Source: Hirsutella rhossiliensis (lineage: Eukaryota > Ascomycota > Sordariomycetes > Hypocreales > Ophiocordycipitaceae). Taken from it: a stretch of 64,000 nucleotides of DNA. The notes below the pieces were generated by a model. That model ran no database searches. It saw nothing but the letters and a program-made list of their open reading frames with translations, and was not told the DNA's origin. This document shows positions 25,661-39,084 of this stretch, piece after piece (position 1 is the stretch's first letter; each line of letters begins with the position of its first letter). Both the position numbers and the translations under genes were made by a program. Location of the stretch: the NCBI RefSeq assembly GCF_020360975.1, contig NW_025408668.1, positions 3,410,001-3,474,000 on the forward strand. The letters are read 5' to 3'.

Positions 25661-26901
25661 AAGGGAGAATAATAAAGGAAGGGTAAGAGAAAGGGATAAA
25701 AAGGAGGGCGAAAGATAAGGAAGGGGAAATAAAGGATAAAAGAAGGAGAAAGAGAAGGAGGTAAGAGATAAGGGACGCTTATTAAGAAATAAGGAAAAGA
25801 TAAAAAAGAACTATAGTATTCAAGGGAAACGATAGAAAATAGATAAGGGATAGATATAAAATAGATAGCGATAGAGGATAGATAAGGATAAGAATAAGGG
25901 TAGGATATAATAAGATAAGATATAGATATAGTAAGACGTACTAAGGATACTAACTTAATTTAACTAACTATAGACGCCTTTTAACTACCGCCTAATTACT
26001 CTAAGATATTAAGGTACGTTTAGGCTTAGCGCGTAGATATAGCGGCGTAGGTAAGCTTAGTATACTAAAACGATAGTTAGAGATAAACGGTAGGATAAGG
26101 TTAAAAGGGGAATAAAGTATATATATAAGGGTCGCTTTAGTAGTTATCGAACGACCTTTAAAATATATAGTCTTAGAGAGCGTTAGTAGTAGCGATTATA
26201 TTCTTAGTATACTACTATTATATTAGCGTCCTATTAAATAAAGTTAAGGGAGAGTAATAGATAGGAAGGTAGCGTAATATAGCGTAGGTATAGGTAAAGT
26301 AGTTATAAGTATATAGCGACGCTTAATTTTAATAGGCACTATACTATATCTTAATACTTAGCAACGTTATTCGGCTTATATAAGCGAGATAAGGTAGCCG
26401 CTATATAGTAGTACTATAGGCCGCGCTATACTTACTAGGAGATATAAGCGGACGCGTTAACTAGTATAAGGGCGGTAAAGTATAGTCGCTTAGTATACTA
26501 AGAGGCGGGGTGCTACTATATAGAGTAAAGAAGCTAGCGGGTATATAAGGGCCTATAGTAGTTATAATATAGCGCGGCGCGGCGATAGAAGTTAAGTAAG
26601 GTAAGGGTATATACGCGGAGGGAGTAAAGCTTAAAAGAGGAAAAAGAAAGAAAAAGGGAGAGGGGATAAAAGAGGGGTATTCATATATAGTAGGGCATAC
26701 GTATAGTTAGTAAGGTATAAGGGTATATATATAGAGGAGGGAAGGATAAGGCGGAATAAGTATATAAAAGGGCGGTATATAAAGGGATAGGGCGAGTATA
26801 AAGTAAAAGGAAGCGACCGCGTACGCTAAGAAAAAAGGGGATAGTAATAATAGAAAGGTAGTAAGAAATAACTACTAATAAGAAGGGGAGAGCGGGGGTA
26901 G
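25661..26901 (-). other. 3' region of element 2 with a possible antisense frame
   Basis: The plus strand is strongly purine-rich from about 25655 to 25800. On the minus strand one frame from about 26620 to 25640 meets only TAA/TAG stops, but it is rich in Leu, Tyr and Pro and could be open merely because it is pyrimidine-rich. Its place matches the antisense frames of elements 1, 3 and 4. Confidence 0.3.
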
Positions 26902-27158
26902 TATTATAGGCTATACTTATAAAAGGCTAAGGTTATATTATAGCGACCGTACTAAAGTTAAGCTAAAGTAGACCTATATATAGGTAGAGCTCGACCTAAA
27001 CTTAGGCCGAATAATACTTAAATATAGGTCGAGCTAGGGACTAAGGAAGATAGATAACTATCGCGACTAAGATAGAGTTTTCTTCCTTTCTCCTTAGCTT
27101 TAGATAAATAATTATTCGGCCTTATACTACTATACTAAGTATATACTAGCCCTTAATA
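26902..27158 (+). repeat. 3' LTR of element 2
   Basis: This 257-bp copy pairs with 19074-19330. A polypurine tract lies directly upstream and the target duplication attaa directly downstream at 27159-27163. Confidence 0.92.
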
Positions 27159-27163
27159 ATTAA

Positions 27164-27840
27164 GTTCCTTATCTTTTAATTCTTTTTCTTTTTTAATAAA
27201 AAGTTACTCCTTATAGTTCTATTACCTATAACTACTTTATAGTAGTAATATTATTACCTAGGCTACTTAGATAACGTTATTATTTAAAAGGTTTAATACT
27301 ACCGCTTAATAATAATATTATTTATCCTTCTTAGTTACTTTTACTAAAGTTAGCCTAACTAAGTAACCTTTAAACCTAGATCGTTACTTATTTTTATAAT
27401 AATAGAACTAAGTAAGAATTAGCTATTAGTTTATATTACGATCTATTACGTTAAGTAGTAAAGGAACTAAATTAAGAGAGATTAGCGCTTAAGGTATTAT
27501 ACTACTCCTTTATCCTTCTTTCCCTTCCTATTACTTATCTATTTACTATACTAATTACTACTTAACTATTAAATTAATAAGTCGGATATTACTAATTAAA
27601 AATACCTATTCTACTTATTTTTTTCTCTTAATTATTAAATACTTAGGAGAAGTAAATAAAGGTATAAAAGAGCACTTAAACGCTTAAGGGCTAATATACT
27701 CCTTAAAATCGTATTTAATACTTCTATTAGAATCTATATCTTTAATTCGCTCTCGATATAATAGCGCGTCGCGCTTAAAGGGTAGATAAGGTACCGATAG
27801 TAATCGACGGCGGTAAGAAAGGGTTAGCGTAGAGTATATA
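27164..27840. other. Unassigned AT-rich DNA before the LINE
   Basis: Probably the LINE 5' region or the old site of element 2. No motif was recognised. Confidence 0.4.
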
Positions 27841-27849
27841 CTACCTTAA

Positions 27850-29150
27850 TACTAGCTAAGGAGCGTTTATAATAGTATTATATATTAATCCTAACCCTCT
27901 TATAGACCGAGACTAGCTTAAGGAATATATATAAGAAGCTTACTAATATATTGCTAGCTTAGTATATAGGGAGACCTTTTAAGGCGTTTAAGAGGCTATC
28001 TAAAAGCTTTTATACGCTAATCGTAAGGCGTATACGCTATATAGCTAAACTTTAAATAAACTTACTATAATAAAAATAGAACTCTTAGCGATAGTTAAGG
28101 AAGTAGTTAAAGTAGCTATAAGAGGTAAGACTATAAAGAAGACTTAGGTAGAGATCGTAGCTAGCGTATAGACTGCCTACTAATACCTAGCCCTTATAGA
28201 GAAACCGGTCCCTACTCGCTTTAATAGGAAATTAATAGTCCGTAGTAGCGGTATTACCTAAGATCTAAGATAACGTCGCTCTCCTTAAAGATAGTTTAGG
28301 CTATTAATCGCGCTTTTAGCGCTACTATTATAATTATAGCCTAAGTACTTTAAAGTAGAGATATAGTTATTACCTTTAATAAAAACGCTAAATAGTATTA
28401 TATAAGGACGGACTAGCTATATAATACCTTTAAACCGTAAGTAACGCTCTCTTAGGGCGGCTATACGCTAATTATTAAAAGAGTTCCTATTAAGGTACTA
28501 TAAGACCGAGAAAATAAGACCGCGATAAAGGCGATTATAGTAAAGAATAAGGTTAAAGTTATCTACCTTAAAGCGTATAAAGTAAAGGGCGCCGGAGTAA
28601 TAAAGACGACCCTTATACTTATAATAGATAGGGTAAATATAGTAAATAAGATTTACGATTAAGGACTACTTTTTTAGTCCGAACCTTTTAACTTAGAACC
28701 CTATAATAACTCGCTTAACCTAAAATAATACTTCCGCTACTACTAAATAGGTTACCTTACCCGCTACTATAAAGTAAAGCTAACGTATAAACGGTACGGT
28801 ACTAACCTATACCTAGATAATAAGTGCCCGGCCGCCTTAGGCTAATCTCCCTATAAGTATCCCTTTTACGGCGGCGTATATCTAGTATAGGACCGCCGCT
28901 ATAATAAGACTAAAGAGTACTAAGTTAGAGCGTATAAGGCCTATGCCTTTAAAGCGAGGCGGTTTAAAAGCCGCGGCCGCGACCTAACGCCGCGCCCTTA
29001 GCTACGTAAGCTTAATAAACTAGCTAACGACTCGCTACTACCGCCTTACCCTAAACGACCTTAACTAGCCTTAGCTAGGCTAGGCCGCCCCTTAACTAAG
29101 ACTATATATATATAAGGCTAATTAGTACTCTTAGCTTTTATAGTTAGCTA
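27850..29150 (+). pseudogene. Tad-like LINE ORF1 (gag-like) relic
   Basis: The first ORF of a fungal non-LTR retrotransposon of the Tad/I type. The region near 28360-28480 (DIVITFNKNAK and following) matches the RNA-binding central part of these ORF1 proteins. At about 28725-28850 a cluster of degraded knuckles (YFRYY*IGYLTRYY, then YKRYGTNLYLDNKCPAA) corresponds to CX2C-type zinc knuckles whose Cys and His are mostly changed to Tyr by RIP. An Arg/Lys-rich tail follows. All stops are TAA/TAG. Confidence 0.75.
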
Positions 29151-29899
29151 GTAGGCCGCTAATATAATAAGAGTATCTTAAGAGAGAGTTACTAATATCC
29201 TTATAAATAATACTAAATATTAATTATAGTAATAGATTAAAATAACCCTTATAGTATAGTAGTTATATACCTAGGAAGCTTACTAGCTATAATACTAAAG
29301 TCGGTTTAAATCCGGCCGGGGGCACGATTAATTTTTAGTCGGACTAGTAGACTACGCTAACCTACTTATTAAATAGCTAATTAGCGCTTTTAGAAGCGCT
29401 TATAAATATACTAGTAGTCTAGCCCTACTATAAGTAGGCCGGCCCGGACCTCGCCTACCTAGACCTAGCGACGAATTCGTTAAGACCTCCCCCCTTAACC
29501 TTAGTTTAGGCCCCCTAACTAGGAAAATAAAAACCTAGGGCTAATACTAGTAACTTAATAAGTACGGCGCGAAGCTAGTACGATAACCCGACTACCGGCC
29601 TAGCTAAAGGCCGGTATTAATAAAAAATAGCCTGCTAAGCCTTATAGTAGAAAAATAAAGTAGAGCCTAGGAAGATATTATTATAAGATAAGGTCGGAGA
29701 TAATTATATAATTAACTATTAACTATTAACTAGAAAACGCTCGTACTACCGATTAACGCTATATACCCTGCGTATATAAAGGAGTTACTTTCTAAGGTTA
29801 CTTTATAATAGGGCTAATACGATTCTAACTAACTATAACGATACCTAAGATAGCTAGCGTAAGATTCTTATATATTATAACTACGACCTAGTATAAGGG

Positions 29900-32800
29900 C
29901 GGACTAGCTATAAAAGAGGGGAGGGTTTTCCTTTAAGTACTTTAGTTTTTCCCTCTTATTTAACGTTAAAGTTCTAGATACCTTTAAATGGGTTACTAGT
30001 ATAATCTTAATAATATATTAAAATATAAACTAATAACCTACTCTTACTAAGCTTATACTCTAAGCTTTATATACCGCCGATATTATTATAATCTAAGAGC
30101 TAGCTAAGAACGCTAAGACTAGCTATTTAATATACCTAAGTAAGAGCAGCTACTATCTTAGCTTTATTACTAGCTACGTAGCGCTTTATATCTATAAATA
30201 GTATAATATTAAGTTATAGACTAGCGATAGAGGCGTTAACTAGTATAGCGTTACTTTTACTAAGCTTAATACTATAATCTTCTTTATTTATTCTCTAATC
30301 TATACTAAGGAGCTTAAATAGAGCCCGCTTCCCGCTTTTATATCGAGCACGCTATATTATAGAGCCGCCTTTATCGGAGACTTTAATATTTACTACCTAC
30401 TCTAGGATATTTATAACTAAACGTTAGATAAGTACGATAATATACTAGAGCTAGCGAGCTAATAAAATCTTACGCTCGCTATACCTAAAAGCGAAATTAC
30501 TTATCTTAGTAAGCTAGGTAAGTATAATAGTATAATAGACCTCGCTTAGGTCTCGCGGGACCTCTTAGCGATATACCTTAGTAAAGTAGATATTATAGGT
30601 TTAGAATATATCCTATAACTCCTATAACTTAACGTTAGACCGCTTCTACTTTACTTATAGCTTTAAGGACTTTTAATTAACTAGCGCCTACTTAAACCTA
30701 AACGTGCCCGCGTAGAGGCAACGACGCGTTTTAGGCCCTTAATCGCCCCTTCTATACTATAATCCCTTAAAGAAATTAATAATTATACTAACTAGCTAGT
30801 TAACTAATTAATAGAAATCGCCTATCGTACTACGCTTAAGGTCTATAGTCGAGCTAATAGAGGTAGGGAAGAGTAGTAGACCCGCGATATTAAAAATGCT
30901 ACCTAGGCGGCTAAGTAGGCCGAGAGGCTCTACTTAAGAACTAGGAACCTAGCCTACTAAGAAGCGCGACGCGACGCTATAGTAGCGTAGAGTTAAGCTA
31001 TATATAAGGCGTATAGGAGCGTATAAAAGGGATATCTTTACGACGCCTTAAAGATAAAAGGTATCTAGGCCTTAAAGTAATAGGCTAAACTTAGAAGCAC
31101 TTAACTACCTATACTATTACGCTTTCTTAACCTCTTATAAGTAGAAGGCAACCTAACCTTAGTTCGTACGCGCGCTAATAAAACTAAAGTATTAGCTAAA
31201 AGATTCTTCGTAATACCCTTAACTACTTATCTACCCTACTAAGGGCCCCGCCCGCGAGCCGGTTATAATTAGGAACTACTTCTCCCTTATAAAAGTTAAG
31301 TAAGTTATTAAACGGACGGTATTATAGAAAGCGGTAAGGGAAGATAGTCTACTCCTAAGGTTAATAAAAGCTTATAATAAACTAGTCGCTATCTTTATCT
31401 TTATATTACTAAACTCTAGCTATACTCTTAAGTATTTCCTAGAGCGCTTTTACTATATAAACGTAATAGTTATCCTTAAACTTAATAAGACCTAGGCTTA
31501 ACTTAACCTAGTAAGTAGCTAGCGCTTAATCTCCCTCCTTAGTATAGTAAGTAAGATAATAGAGGCGACGATCGTATAGCGGCTTACCGATATTATAGAG
31601 ACGTATCTATTACTCCTTAAGGGATAGATAGGTAATTACCTTAGACGCTTTATAAAAGTAATAGTTTATATTATCGTAGAACTAGCGCGTATAGTATAGG
31701 ATCGAGGCGGTATTATATCCTTTCTTTAACTTAATCTTAAGGGTACTTTTAATAAGGTAGACTATACCTACTTCCTTTAAGCTTTAAAAGGGAGAGGTAT
31801 CCTAAAATAGCTCTTAGCTTAGATCTAGAGTTTCTTAAGTAATAGAATAGCTTGCCTACTCTTCGACGGCGACGTATTAAACCCCCTTAGTATATATATA
31901 GGCGTCCCCTAAGGATCCTAGCTTTCTTTAATCCTCTTTCTTTTCTATATCGCTCCCTTTTATAACGCTCTCGAAGTAATAGCGGGAATAATACTAGTTA
32001 GCTTTATAAACGACTTAAATATTCTCGCCTTTAATAGAACTATAGATAAAACCGCCGAAAGGCTTAAAGGAGTATAGTTTATATATAAAGGCTAGGCGCG
32101 CGCTATAGGTATAGCGTTTAAACTAGCGAAAAGTAAATTACTATACTTTATATACGCTTACGCCCCGCCTAAGATATACGTTTACCTTGGTAATACTATA
32201 ATAGCGCTATTAAAGTCCTTATACTTCCTTAGAGTTTAGCTTTACTATAAGCTTTAATAGGGCCCTTACCTTAAGTAAATCTAAACTAAGTTTTAGCGCT
32301 AATAGGTAGTACTTACCGTGCTCGCTATATCTATATAGGGATATCGACTCTTATATATATAGGAGATTTATACTAAGGTTATCTATAGCGCTATTATTTA
32401 TAGAGGCCTAGCTTTTTATACGCCTATACTATTAAACGGACGGCTAAGGGGAGTAGCTTATACGCTCTATAGCCTATAAATAATATACTTTAACGGGTAA
32501 GATCGCACCCCTATAGACATTAGCCCGTTAGAAGGATAAGACCCCTAGCACTCCCCTTCTAACTTACTTCTAAGTATACTTAAAGGCGTTATAAAGACCT
32601 CGATTATCTAATTAGGTATCTTCCTTAATTATAGTTAATTTAAATTTTTGTTTTTTCCTTTAAAGTAGATACCGCTAGTTACGCGACTCTAGTAGAGACG
32701 AAGAGGCATAGAGTAAAGAAATCTCTAAGACTTATATTTATAACCTAAGGCCCTTAAAGCTATATATAGGACCGATAATTAGATAATTACGTAGTTAATT

Positions 32801-33620
32801 GCTTTGCTAATCCTTAGCTACGTACTACGCGTGCTTTAAGTATATGCCCTCGTCCCTATTAAAGTGCCTTTAAACTATCGCTAGCGCGTATAAAGCTATA
32901 CTAACCTATACCTTAGAAATAGAGACTAAAGTCCCGCCGCTTAACCTCTACCTTAATAAATAACTAGCGAGATTTTAAAGTTAACTTAAGACCTTAGGGA
33001 TAGCGGCGTAGCTATATCTAGCCTATATAAAAGTTAGTAGTATACTTCGAAATATAAGGGTTAATAGTATAAACCTAGAAATAGCGGCGAGGAGTAGCGA
33101 TAGCGCTAGTATATAAGCTCGATAGAGCCTTATAAAGCTTTATAGCGTAAATAAATAAGAAGGTAGGAAAGAGAGCTATAAGACGTAAAGGCATACTATC
33201 CTATATCGTGCCCTCTAACTATTAAATATAGAACCGCCCCCTTTAAAGCCTTAGAGAAAGCTAAAAGGCCTACGCCGACCTCTATAAGTATAAGAGCTCT
33301 ATACTTATCTAGCTCTATATAGGGAAGATAGGTCTTAATAGCTTTCTTTATTATAAGAACGTTCCTAGCGTAACGACCCCCCTTTATTAATATAGTAGCG
33401 GGGAGGAAATAGTATTTTACGTCTTCCTTTACTACCCCCTATAAGCTAATAACTATAAGCTCCTCCTAGCCGCCCTTTATACTAACGCCGCCCTCCGCGC
33501 GCTTTTTATATAACCTAATATAGCCCTATACCTTATCCGATAGTTTCTTAACTTTCGGCTAATACCTTACTATAAGGTAGTAGTAGATCTTATAGGAAGC
33601 TAGACTACTAACGCTGCGAT
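29900..33620 (+). pseudogene. Tad-like LINE ORF2 relic: endonuclease, RT, C-terminal zinc region
   Basis: An AP-type endonuclease lies about 29990-30600, with IIIIQEP and FIGDFNIYY blocks. Reverse transcriptase spans about 31290-32330, with a GVPQGS block near 31900 and the catalytic box read as FINDLNILAF (usually F/YxDD) near 32000. After RT the frame reads ALQPINNILQ and resumes beyond the 374-bp insertion with TIASAYKAI and VPPLNLYLNK. A C-terminal region near 33320-33450 (GEEIVFYVFLYYP) corresponds to the Cys/His domain that ends these proteins. No poly(A) tail or target duplication could be fixed. Confidence 0.85.
32494..32867 (+). repeat. 374-bp dispersed repeat, copy A, inserted in the LINE
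   Basis: The repeat interrupts ORF2 of the LINE. Removing it and one copy of the flanking ctttaa (32488-32493 and 32868-32873) restores a continuous frame across the junction. It matches 3397-3771. It has no open frame or terminal inverted repeats. Confidence 0.85.
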
Positions 33621-34490
33621 AATAATATAATTATAAGTAGATAGAGGGTAGAAAGAGAGAATAAAGTAGTAGTAAAGGTCTTTACTCTTATTAGCTTTTA
33701 ATCTTAAATAGCCGCGAAGGGCCTATATATACTACCGGGCCTCGACCCTTATAATAGTATTAATCGCCGCCCTTAGTACGGCTTATACTTAGGAGCCTAG
33801 CGGGCTATAGACGACTAACTAAATACTAGTAAGAAATTCCTAAGAAAGGAGGTATAAGCGGGATAGAGTTCTCTATCGCGCTACGCGCGCGTTAATAGCT
33901 ATTTAAGTATAACGCGCCTATAGAACCTAATGCCCTAGCTTAGTTTAGGATAGAGGTCCCTTACCTATACTAGGCTAGCGGCTATAACCTAATATACTTA
34001 ATATCGCGACGATAGCGGCCTATAGGCTAAGGTAGATAAAAAGGTTATATATAGGTTTTCCTCCTAGGCTACTAGGTTTATCTTATATAGGTAACGAGTA
34101 ATAGTTTATAAGTTCTTATACCGATCGTCCCTTATAAACTCGTTTACCTTATCTCCCTTTTTACTATTTAAGCGATAGCCGATAACGCTTTTAAAGCTAA
34201 ATTCGATTCTTATAACTAGGTATTACGTCCCCTACCTTTAAAGAAGGGCGTTAACTTTATACTACTAAAATAGAAAACTAAGATACTAGATAAAGAGATT
34301 ATTTTAATATTATATAGTACGTTTCTAAAGATATAGAACTCTATATACTTTATAGTAGGTTTATATAAAAGGAAAAGGCTATACTCTTTAAGAGTCGGTG
34401 CTAGCGGCCGGTTAAAAGGTAAGGGCGATTTATAAGTATTAAAGCGTCTTAAGTATTACTAATCTATATAGATCTAAGAAGTCTAATACC
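33621..34490. other. Unassigned DNA after the LINE
   Basis: It could include the LINE 3' end. I see no other recognisable motif. Confidence 0.35.
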
Positions 34491-34499
34491 GGCGCTATA

Positions 34500-37150
34500 T
34501 AACTTTATTCTCTTTAATTTAATAGATGTTTTTAAACGGAGCTACTAGCTAGTTTAAGTTCGAGAAAAACTAGTAGAAATAGTATTTAAGGAGCTTATTA
34601 AATAAGACGACGATTTATAGTCTATAATATTAAACGCCTTCCTATAATACGATCCTTATACTCCTATCTACCTTATATAGTAGGAGCTTAACTAATTTAA
34701 AGAATAATAAGATATTATAGGCCTATAAGAGTAATTAAAAGTTATAATATTAAAATAAAGCTTAAGGTATTACGAGGTCGCTAAGATTACTAGATATATA
34801 TAGTATATTTATAACTACTTAAAGGAGCTTATATTATAAGAAAAACGGTGCTTTTACTTTTATAAAGGTAGATAGATTATAGGTTCTTAGGTAGATAATA
34901 AACTATCTATATAATCCCTTTATAACTAACCTAAGGCGGAAAAATAATAGCCTTAGTAGTATCGTTACTGCGAATATCTCTTTACTATTTATAGATAAGT
35001 ATCCTTATAATAGTCCTCCTAACTAGTTAATAGCCTACCTTTAAGGCTAGTCTTAGTAAGCTATTAATAATAATAAGGACGATAATAATTAAGGAATAAG
35101 TAGTTACGCGAGCGACGCTATTAATTATAAGGTAGAAAGATTATAATACTTCTTTAACTATAGGACGTACTATAATAATAGCGTACTTACTAAGTATATT
35201 TAGTCGACTTATATAGATAACTTTAATCTCTTATTTATATACTTAGAGTACTAGCGACTAAGATAAGATAAGTATATTATTCTAGCTAGCCTATATACCT
35301 AAAGTAGCTATATCCTATAAAAGTATAGTAAAGTATATACCCTTAATCTTTAGCTTAGGATAATAATACCTATGTACTATATCTTATATAAGAAATACTT
35401 TATAAGAGCGGGGTTTATAAAGCACTTTAATATAAGATACCTTAAGTTAACGTCCTAGTAGCTTTATTAATACCTTATATATTAGTAGGGCTAATCTAAG
35501 CAACCGTTAATTATTAATCGATCTAGCTAGATAGTATATATAAAGGAGCTTTATATAGGAGGGGAAGTTCTTAGGGCTATACTAGTAAAGAATAAAGGGG
35601 AGATTATAAGTTATAAATTAGTCGAAGTAAAGAGGCGATGAAATAAAGGAGATATACTACCTAATAATAATATAAGTAATAGGACTAGTAGCGGCGAGGG
35701 CAGCGGTAGACTTAGTAAGAATAAGATTAAGATTAAGAGGAGTCTTAATAACTCCGCGGCTTACTATATAGCTAGCCCTTAAAAGTAAAGGAAGGAGCGC
35801 TTAAGTAAGAAGATTATCTAGGTAATAGAGGATACTAAGTATAATAATTAGGCCTAGAAGGAAGAGGCGATACTTAATTCCTATACTAGCAAGGAATTTT
35901 AGGTTAATAGTAAGGAGTAATAGTAAATAATAATAGTATAAGTAAATAGCTGCCTCTTAGATAACTATACCTATAACGTAAAGCCCCGATAGGATATATA
36001 TAAAAGGGACGGCCCCCTTCCTAGGAGTCTAAGCTAAATTCTACTCTTTATATCTTACTCTTTATCTCTTTTCTTATACCTACTTTCTTTAGATTATTCT
36101 AGCTAAGTAACGCTAAAGTGCTTATACTTATTTAGACCCTTAATAATACTACCTTTATACCTACTACTCCTATTAATATTTTAATAATTAATCTTTCTTT
36201 AAGCTTACTAGCTATAGATTATTATAACTTAGATTCTACTATTAACTTTATTACCTTAGCTTAGGACTATAGATATACCTATAACTCTAGCCCTTTTAGA
36301 GATAATAGCGTAATAAATAATAACGATATATAAGATTATACTAAGACTAATATTAACTTTACTCTACCTATTAAAGATATCGATCTCTTTAATAGTAATT
36401 TTCTATATATACCTTTTAGAATCTATAATAGGATAGTAAGGCTTATAAGTAGTAAAGCTACTAGTAACGTATTATATAGCTTTATACTAGTACTTAGGGA
36501 GTCTTCCTTACTATTACTACTAGATCTTTTACTTAATAAATTCTTAGAGTTATATAATAATAGTTTCTTAGATAGATTCGATCCTTATAATTTATAAGCA
36601 CTTAATATATCTCTTAAAGCTACTTATAAGCCTCTTATTATTAACCTTATAAGGGATTTATTAGTTTATAAGGGCTATATACTAAATAATACCTAGAATA
36701 AGGAGCTTTTATACTATAATACTAAAGATAATAATAAGTTCGCGGATAAATTTTATTACTAAGCACCGATAGTATTACTTAGCGCTATATATAAGATCGT
36801 AGTTATCGACCTTACTAGAGATTTAGAATATAGCTATAAGGTAGAGGAACTAAGTAAGGAATCTAAGGATAGTTAAGTTAAGGGGCTAGTATACTAAAAA
36901 GCGGATAATACCTTTATTATTATTACTAGATATATATATCCCGTTTATAGATAAGGAGATATTAAACTTATTAATCTTATTAAAGGCCTAGCTTAGCCTT
37001 AAATATTCTAATTCTTTACTTATAACTATACGGTATTAGCTAATATAGTTTAATATATACGTATACCTTCTTAGCTTAAGGTATTTAATAGGTAGTAACG
37101 GAAAGTTATTAGTATTATATATATATTTAAATAAGCGTGCTATATTTATA
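34500..37150 (+). pseudogene. Unidentified degraded reading frames
   Basis: From about 35640 to 37150 one plus-strand frame of about 500 codons meets only TAA/TAG stops. It begins with a Ser/Asn/Lys-rich stretch and a basic patch and continues with a hydrophobic and polar sequence that includes the blocks VYRQGDIKLINLIKGLA and FNRQQRKVISIIYIFK. The composition looks protein-like, but I recognise no family. The part from 34500 to 35640 is also open in places, in other frames. It lies upstream of the PKS relic and is less GC-rich than it, so it may be a transposon protein or a host gene. Confidence 0.4.
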
Positions 37151-38479
37151 TAATTAAAGTATAATTTCTATCTCTAAGTAAGCCTATACTATCTTTAGAA
37201 ATATCGTATTCGTTATTAACGTAGCCCTTAGCCTATAAGTAACGCCGCTTATAAGGGCCGCTATAGCCTAGCTATATACTCGACTAAAGGCGATCTAGCT
37301 TACGAACCTAGCTCTCCGTTTAATTAATCTAAAGTAAAGCTATAAGTACCCTTTTCCCGCTTATTCGGCCTTAGTATAGTCCTCCTTAGTAGCTAAACTT
37401 CTTTACTTCCCTATAGTTTTACTATAACCTACCCTATTTACTTCGGACTATATTATCTTAGCTTAGATCTAGGGAACTAGCCTCTTTAATTACCTAAATA
37501 TAGAGCAGCGTATTATATTCGACCTTTACTAGGTACCTAGCTAAATATATAAAGGTCTATATATAGAGTTACTATTAATTATAAAGCGCCGCTTTACTAA
37601 GCGCTAGTAATAATAATATACTAAGACCGCGGTTACTAATAACGCCCTACTATAAGTTTCTATTAACTAAGGGCTACTAATAACTAATATATATCGGTTA
37701 TTAGTACCTTAAATAGACTAGGAACCTTTAAGCGCTTAGCGATATACTCTTAGTAATACCTATTAAAGTAAGTACTAGTAACTAGTATAGTATAGGGTAT
37801 CTTATTACTAGTAACTAAGTATCTTCTACTATATTAAAAGGCGCTAACGCTGCCTTTACTATACTATTCTTAGTAACTATATAATAAGCTTAGGCCGGAA
37901 ATAACGCTAACTACTTAATAGTATATTATAACCTAAGGTCTAGTAGGGGTCGTAGGGCCTCCTACCCTAGACCTAGGTGCTAGTAACCGCTTAGGCGTAC
38001 TATTTACTTAAAAGGCTACCTAGGATAGAGGTAGAAATACTAGTAATATATAGAGTCGTATTTTAAGGTAAAGAAGAGAAAACTAGGTTTTTACTTTTAT
38101 AAATAAGCAACGGTTTTACTATACGCGGCTAACCTTACTTAGAACTAGCTAGCGTAAACTAGCGGTAGCCGGATCGTATATTATCTATATATAGTTAAAT
38201 ACTAAATACTATATTAAATTTATATCTATTACTATTTTATTACTATTTATAAAGAGGATATATAGAGCGAGTATAAAGAATATCTTTAAATCCCCTTTAT
38301 ATTAGCTTTTAGATATTAATCCTAACCTCGTTAGCCTTATATATCTTATCGAATATCTTTAATATCTTTATATATCTATATACCTTATTTAGTTAAGTCT
38401 ATTTAATTAAAGTTTTATACTTACCCTTAATAATATATAAGACTTTCCCTTAAATATATTATTAGCACCTCGATAAAAG
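37151..38479. other. Unassigned DNA upstream of the PKS relic
   Basis: It probably includes the old PKS promoter. No motif was recognised. Confidence 0.35.
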
Positions 38480-39084
38480 ATATAATAGCCGTCGCTAGCG
38501 ATATAAAGCTCTATCTCTTCGGCGACTAAACGTTTAACGTCTAGCCCTAGCTTAAGGTCCTACTCTAGTAAAGGAATAACCTAGTACTAGAGGAGTTTCT
38601 AGCTAAGGCGTACGAGGTACTATAAGGCGAGATTTACGAGCTACTATACGGGACGCGGTAGAATATACTACGCTTAACGAGCCTCGAGGACTTAGCGTTA
38701 TAAAACAAGTATAAGAGGCGGTCGATCGCTCTCGATATAGTAGTAACGTATATCTTCTAGCTAGCTACGTTTATCTTATAAGTATCTCCCTTTCTCTTTC
38801 TCTATTATATACTCTCTCTCCCCCCGCTCCCTCTTATACTTACCTACTCTTCCCCCCTTCCTCCTTTAATATATATACTTTCTTTAATAACTCTATAATA
38901 TAGCGCTAATACTCCCTTTAGCTAAGCTAAGAGCGGCAGCGTCGGCGGCGACGAGACTCGCGTTATTAGTATCTATATAGGGGTACTAGCCGCGGTAGCT
39001 ATTAGCTATAGCGGCAACCTATTAGAGCTTATACCGCTAGGCGTAGCAGCCGTTAAGGCCGCGTTCCGCGTAGGTAAGTAGGTA
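38480..39084 (+). pseudogene. NR-PKS 5' fragment: SAT (starter unit acyltransferase) domain
   Basis: From 38509 the frame reads LYLFGD*TFNV, the characteristic start of fungal non-reducing PKS SAT domains, followed by a FLAKAYEVL helix and LTSLEDLAL. A likely intron (GTATCTCCC at 38782, a pyrimidine-rich interior, AG near 38930) matches a position where the sequence stops looking like protein. The next exon reads IGVLAAVAISYSGNLLELIP, corresponding to the conserved SAT segment after the GLCTG motif, then AAFRVGK. The SAT catalytic Cys (GxCxG) is read as IYIGV, so it is lost. The fragment ends where the LTR-like repeat begins at 39085. It is GC-richer than its surroundings and keeps CG. Confidence 0.8.

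Larger units (their letters stand above)
19074..27158 (+). mobile_element. Chromovirus element 2, complete LTR retrotransposon with nested insertions
   Basis: Two 257-bp direct terminal repeats bound an internal region with gag, protease, RT, RNase H, integrase and chromodomain in Ty3/gypsy order on the plus strand. The 5-bp duplication attaa is at 19069-19073 and again at 27159-27163. The termini TATTATAGGC and CCCTTAATA are RIP forms of TG...CA. The element carries a solo LTR (22834-24081), which itself carries a TRIM. A purine tract (GGGGAGAGCGGGGGTAG) lies directly before the 3' LTR. Confidence 0.93.

Noticed and set aside
9390..27163. Claim of a complete Starship
   Set aside because: Only a captain-like relic is seen; no boundary repeats or typical cargo genes could be identified.
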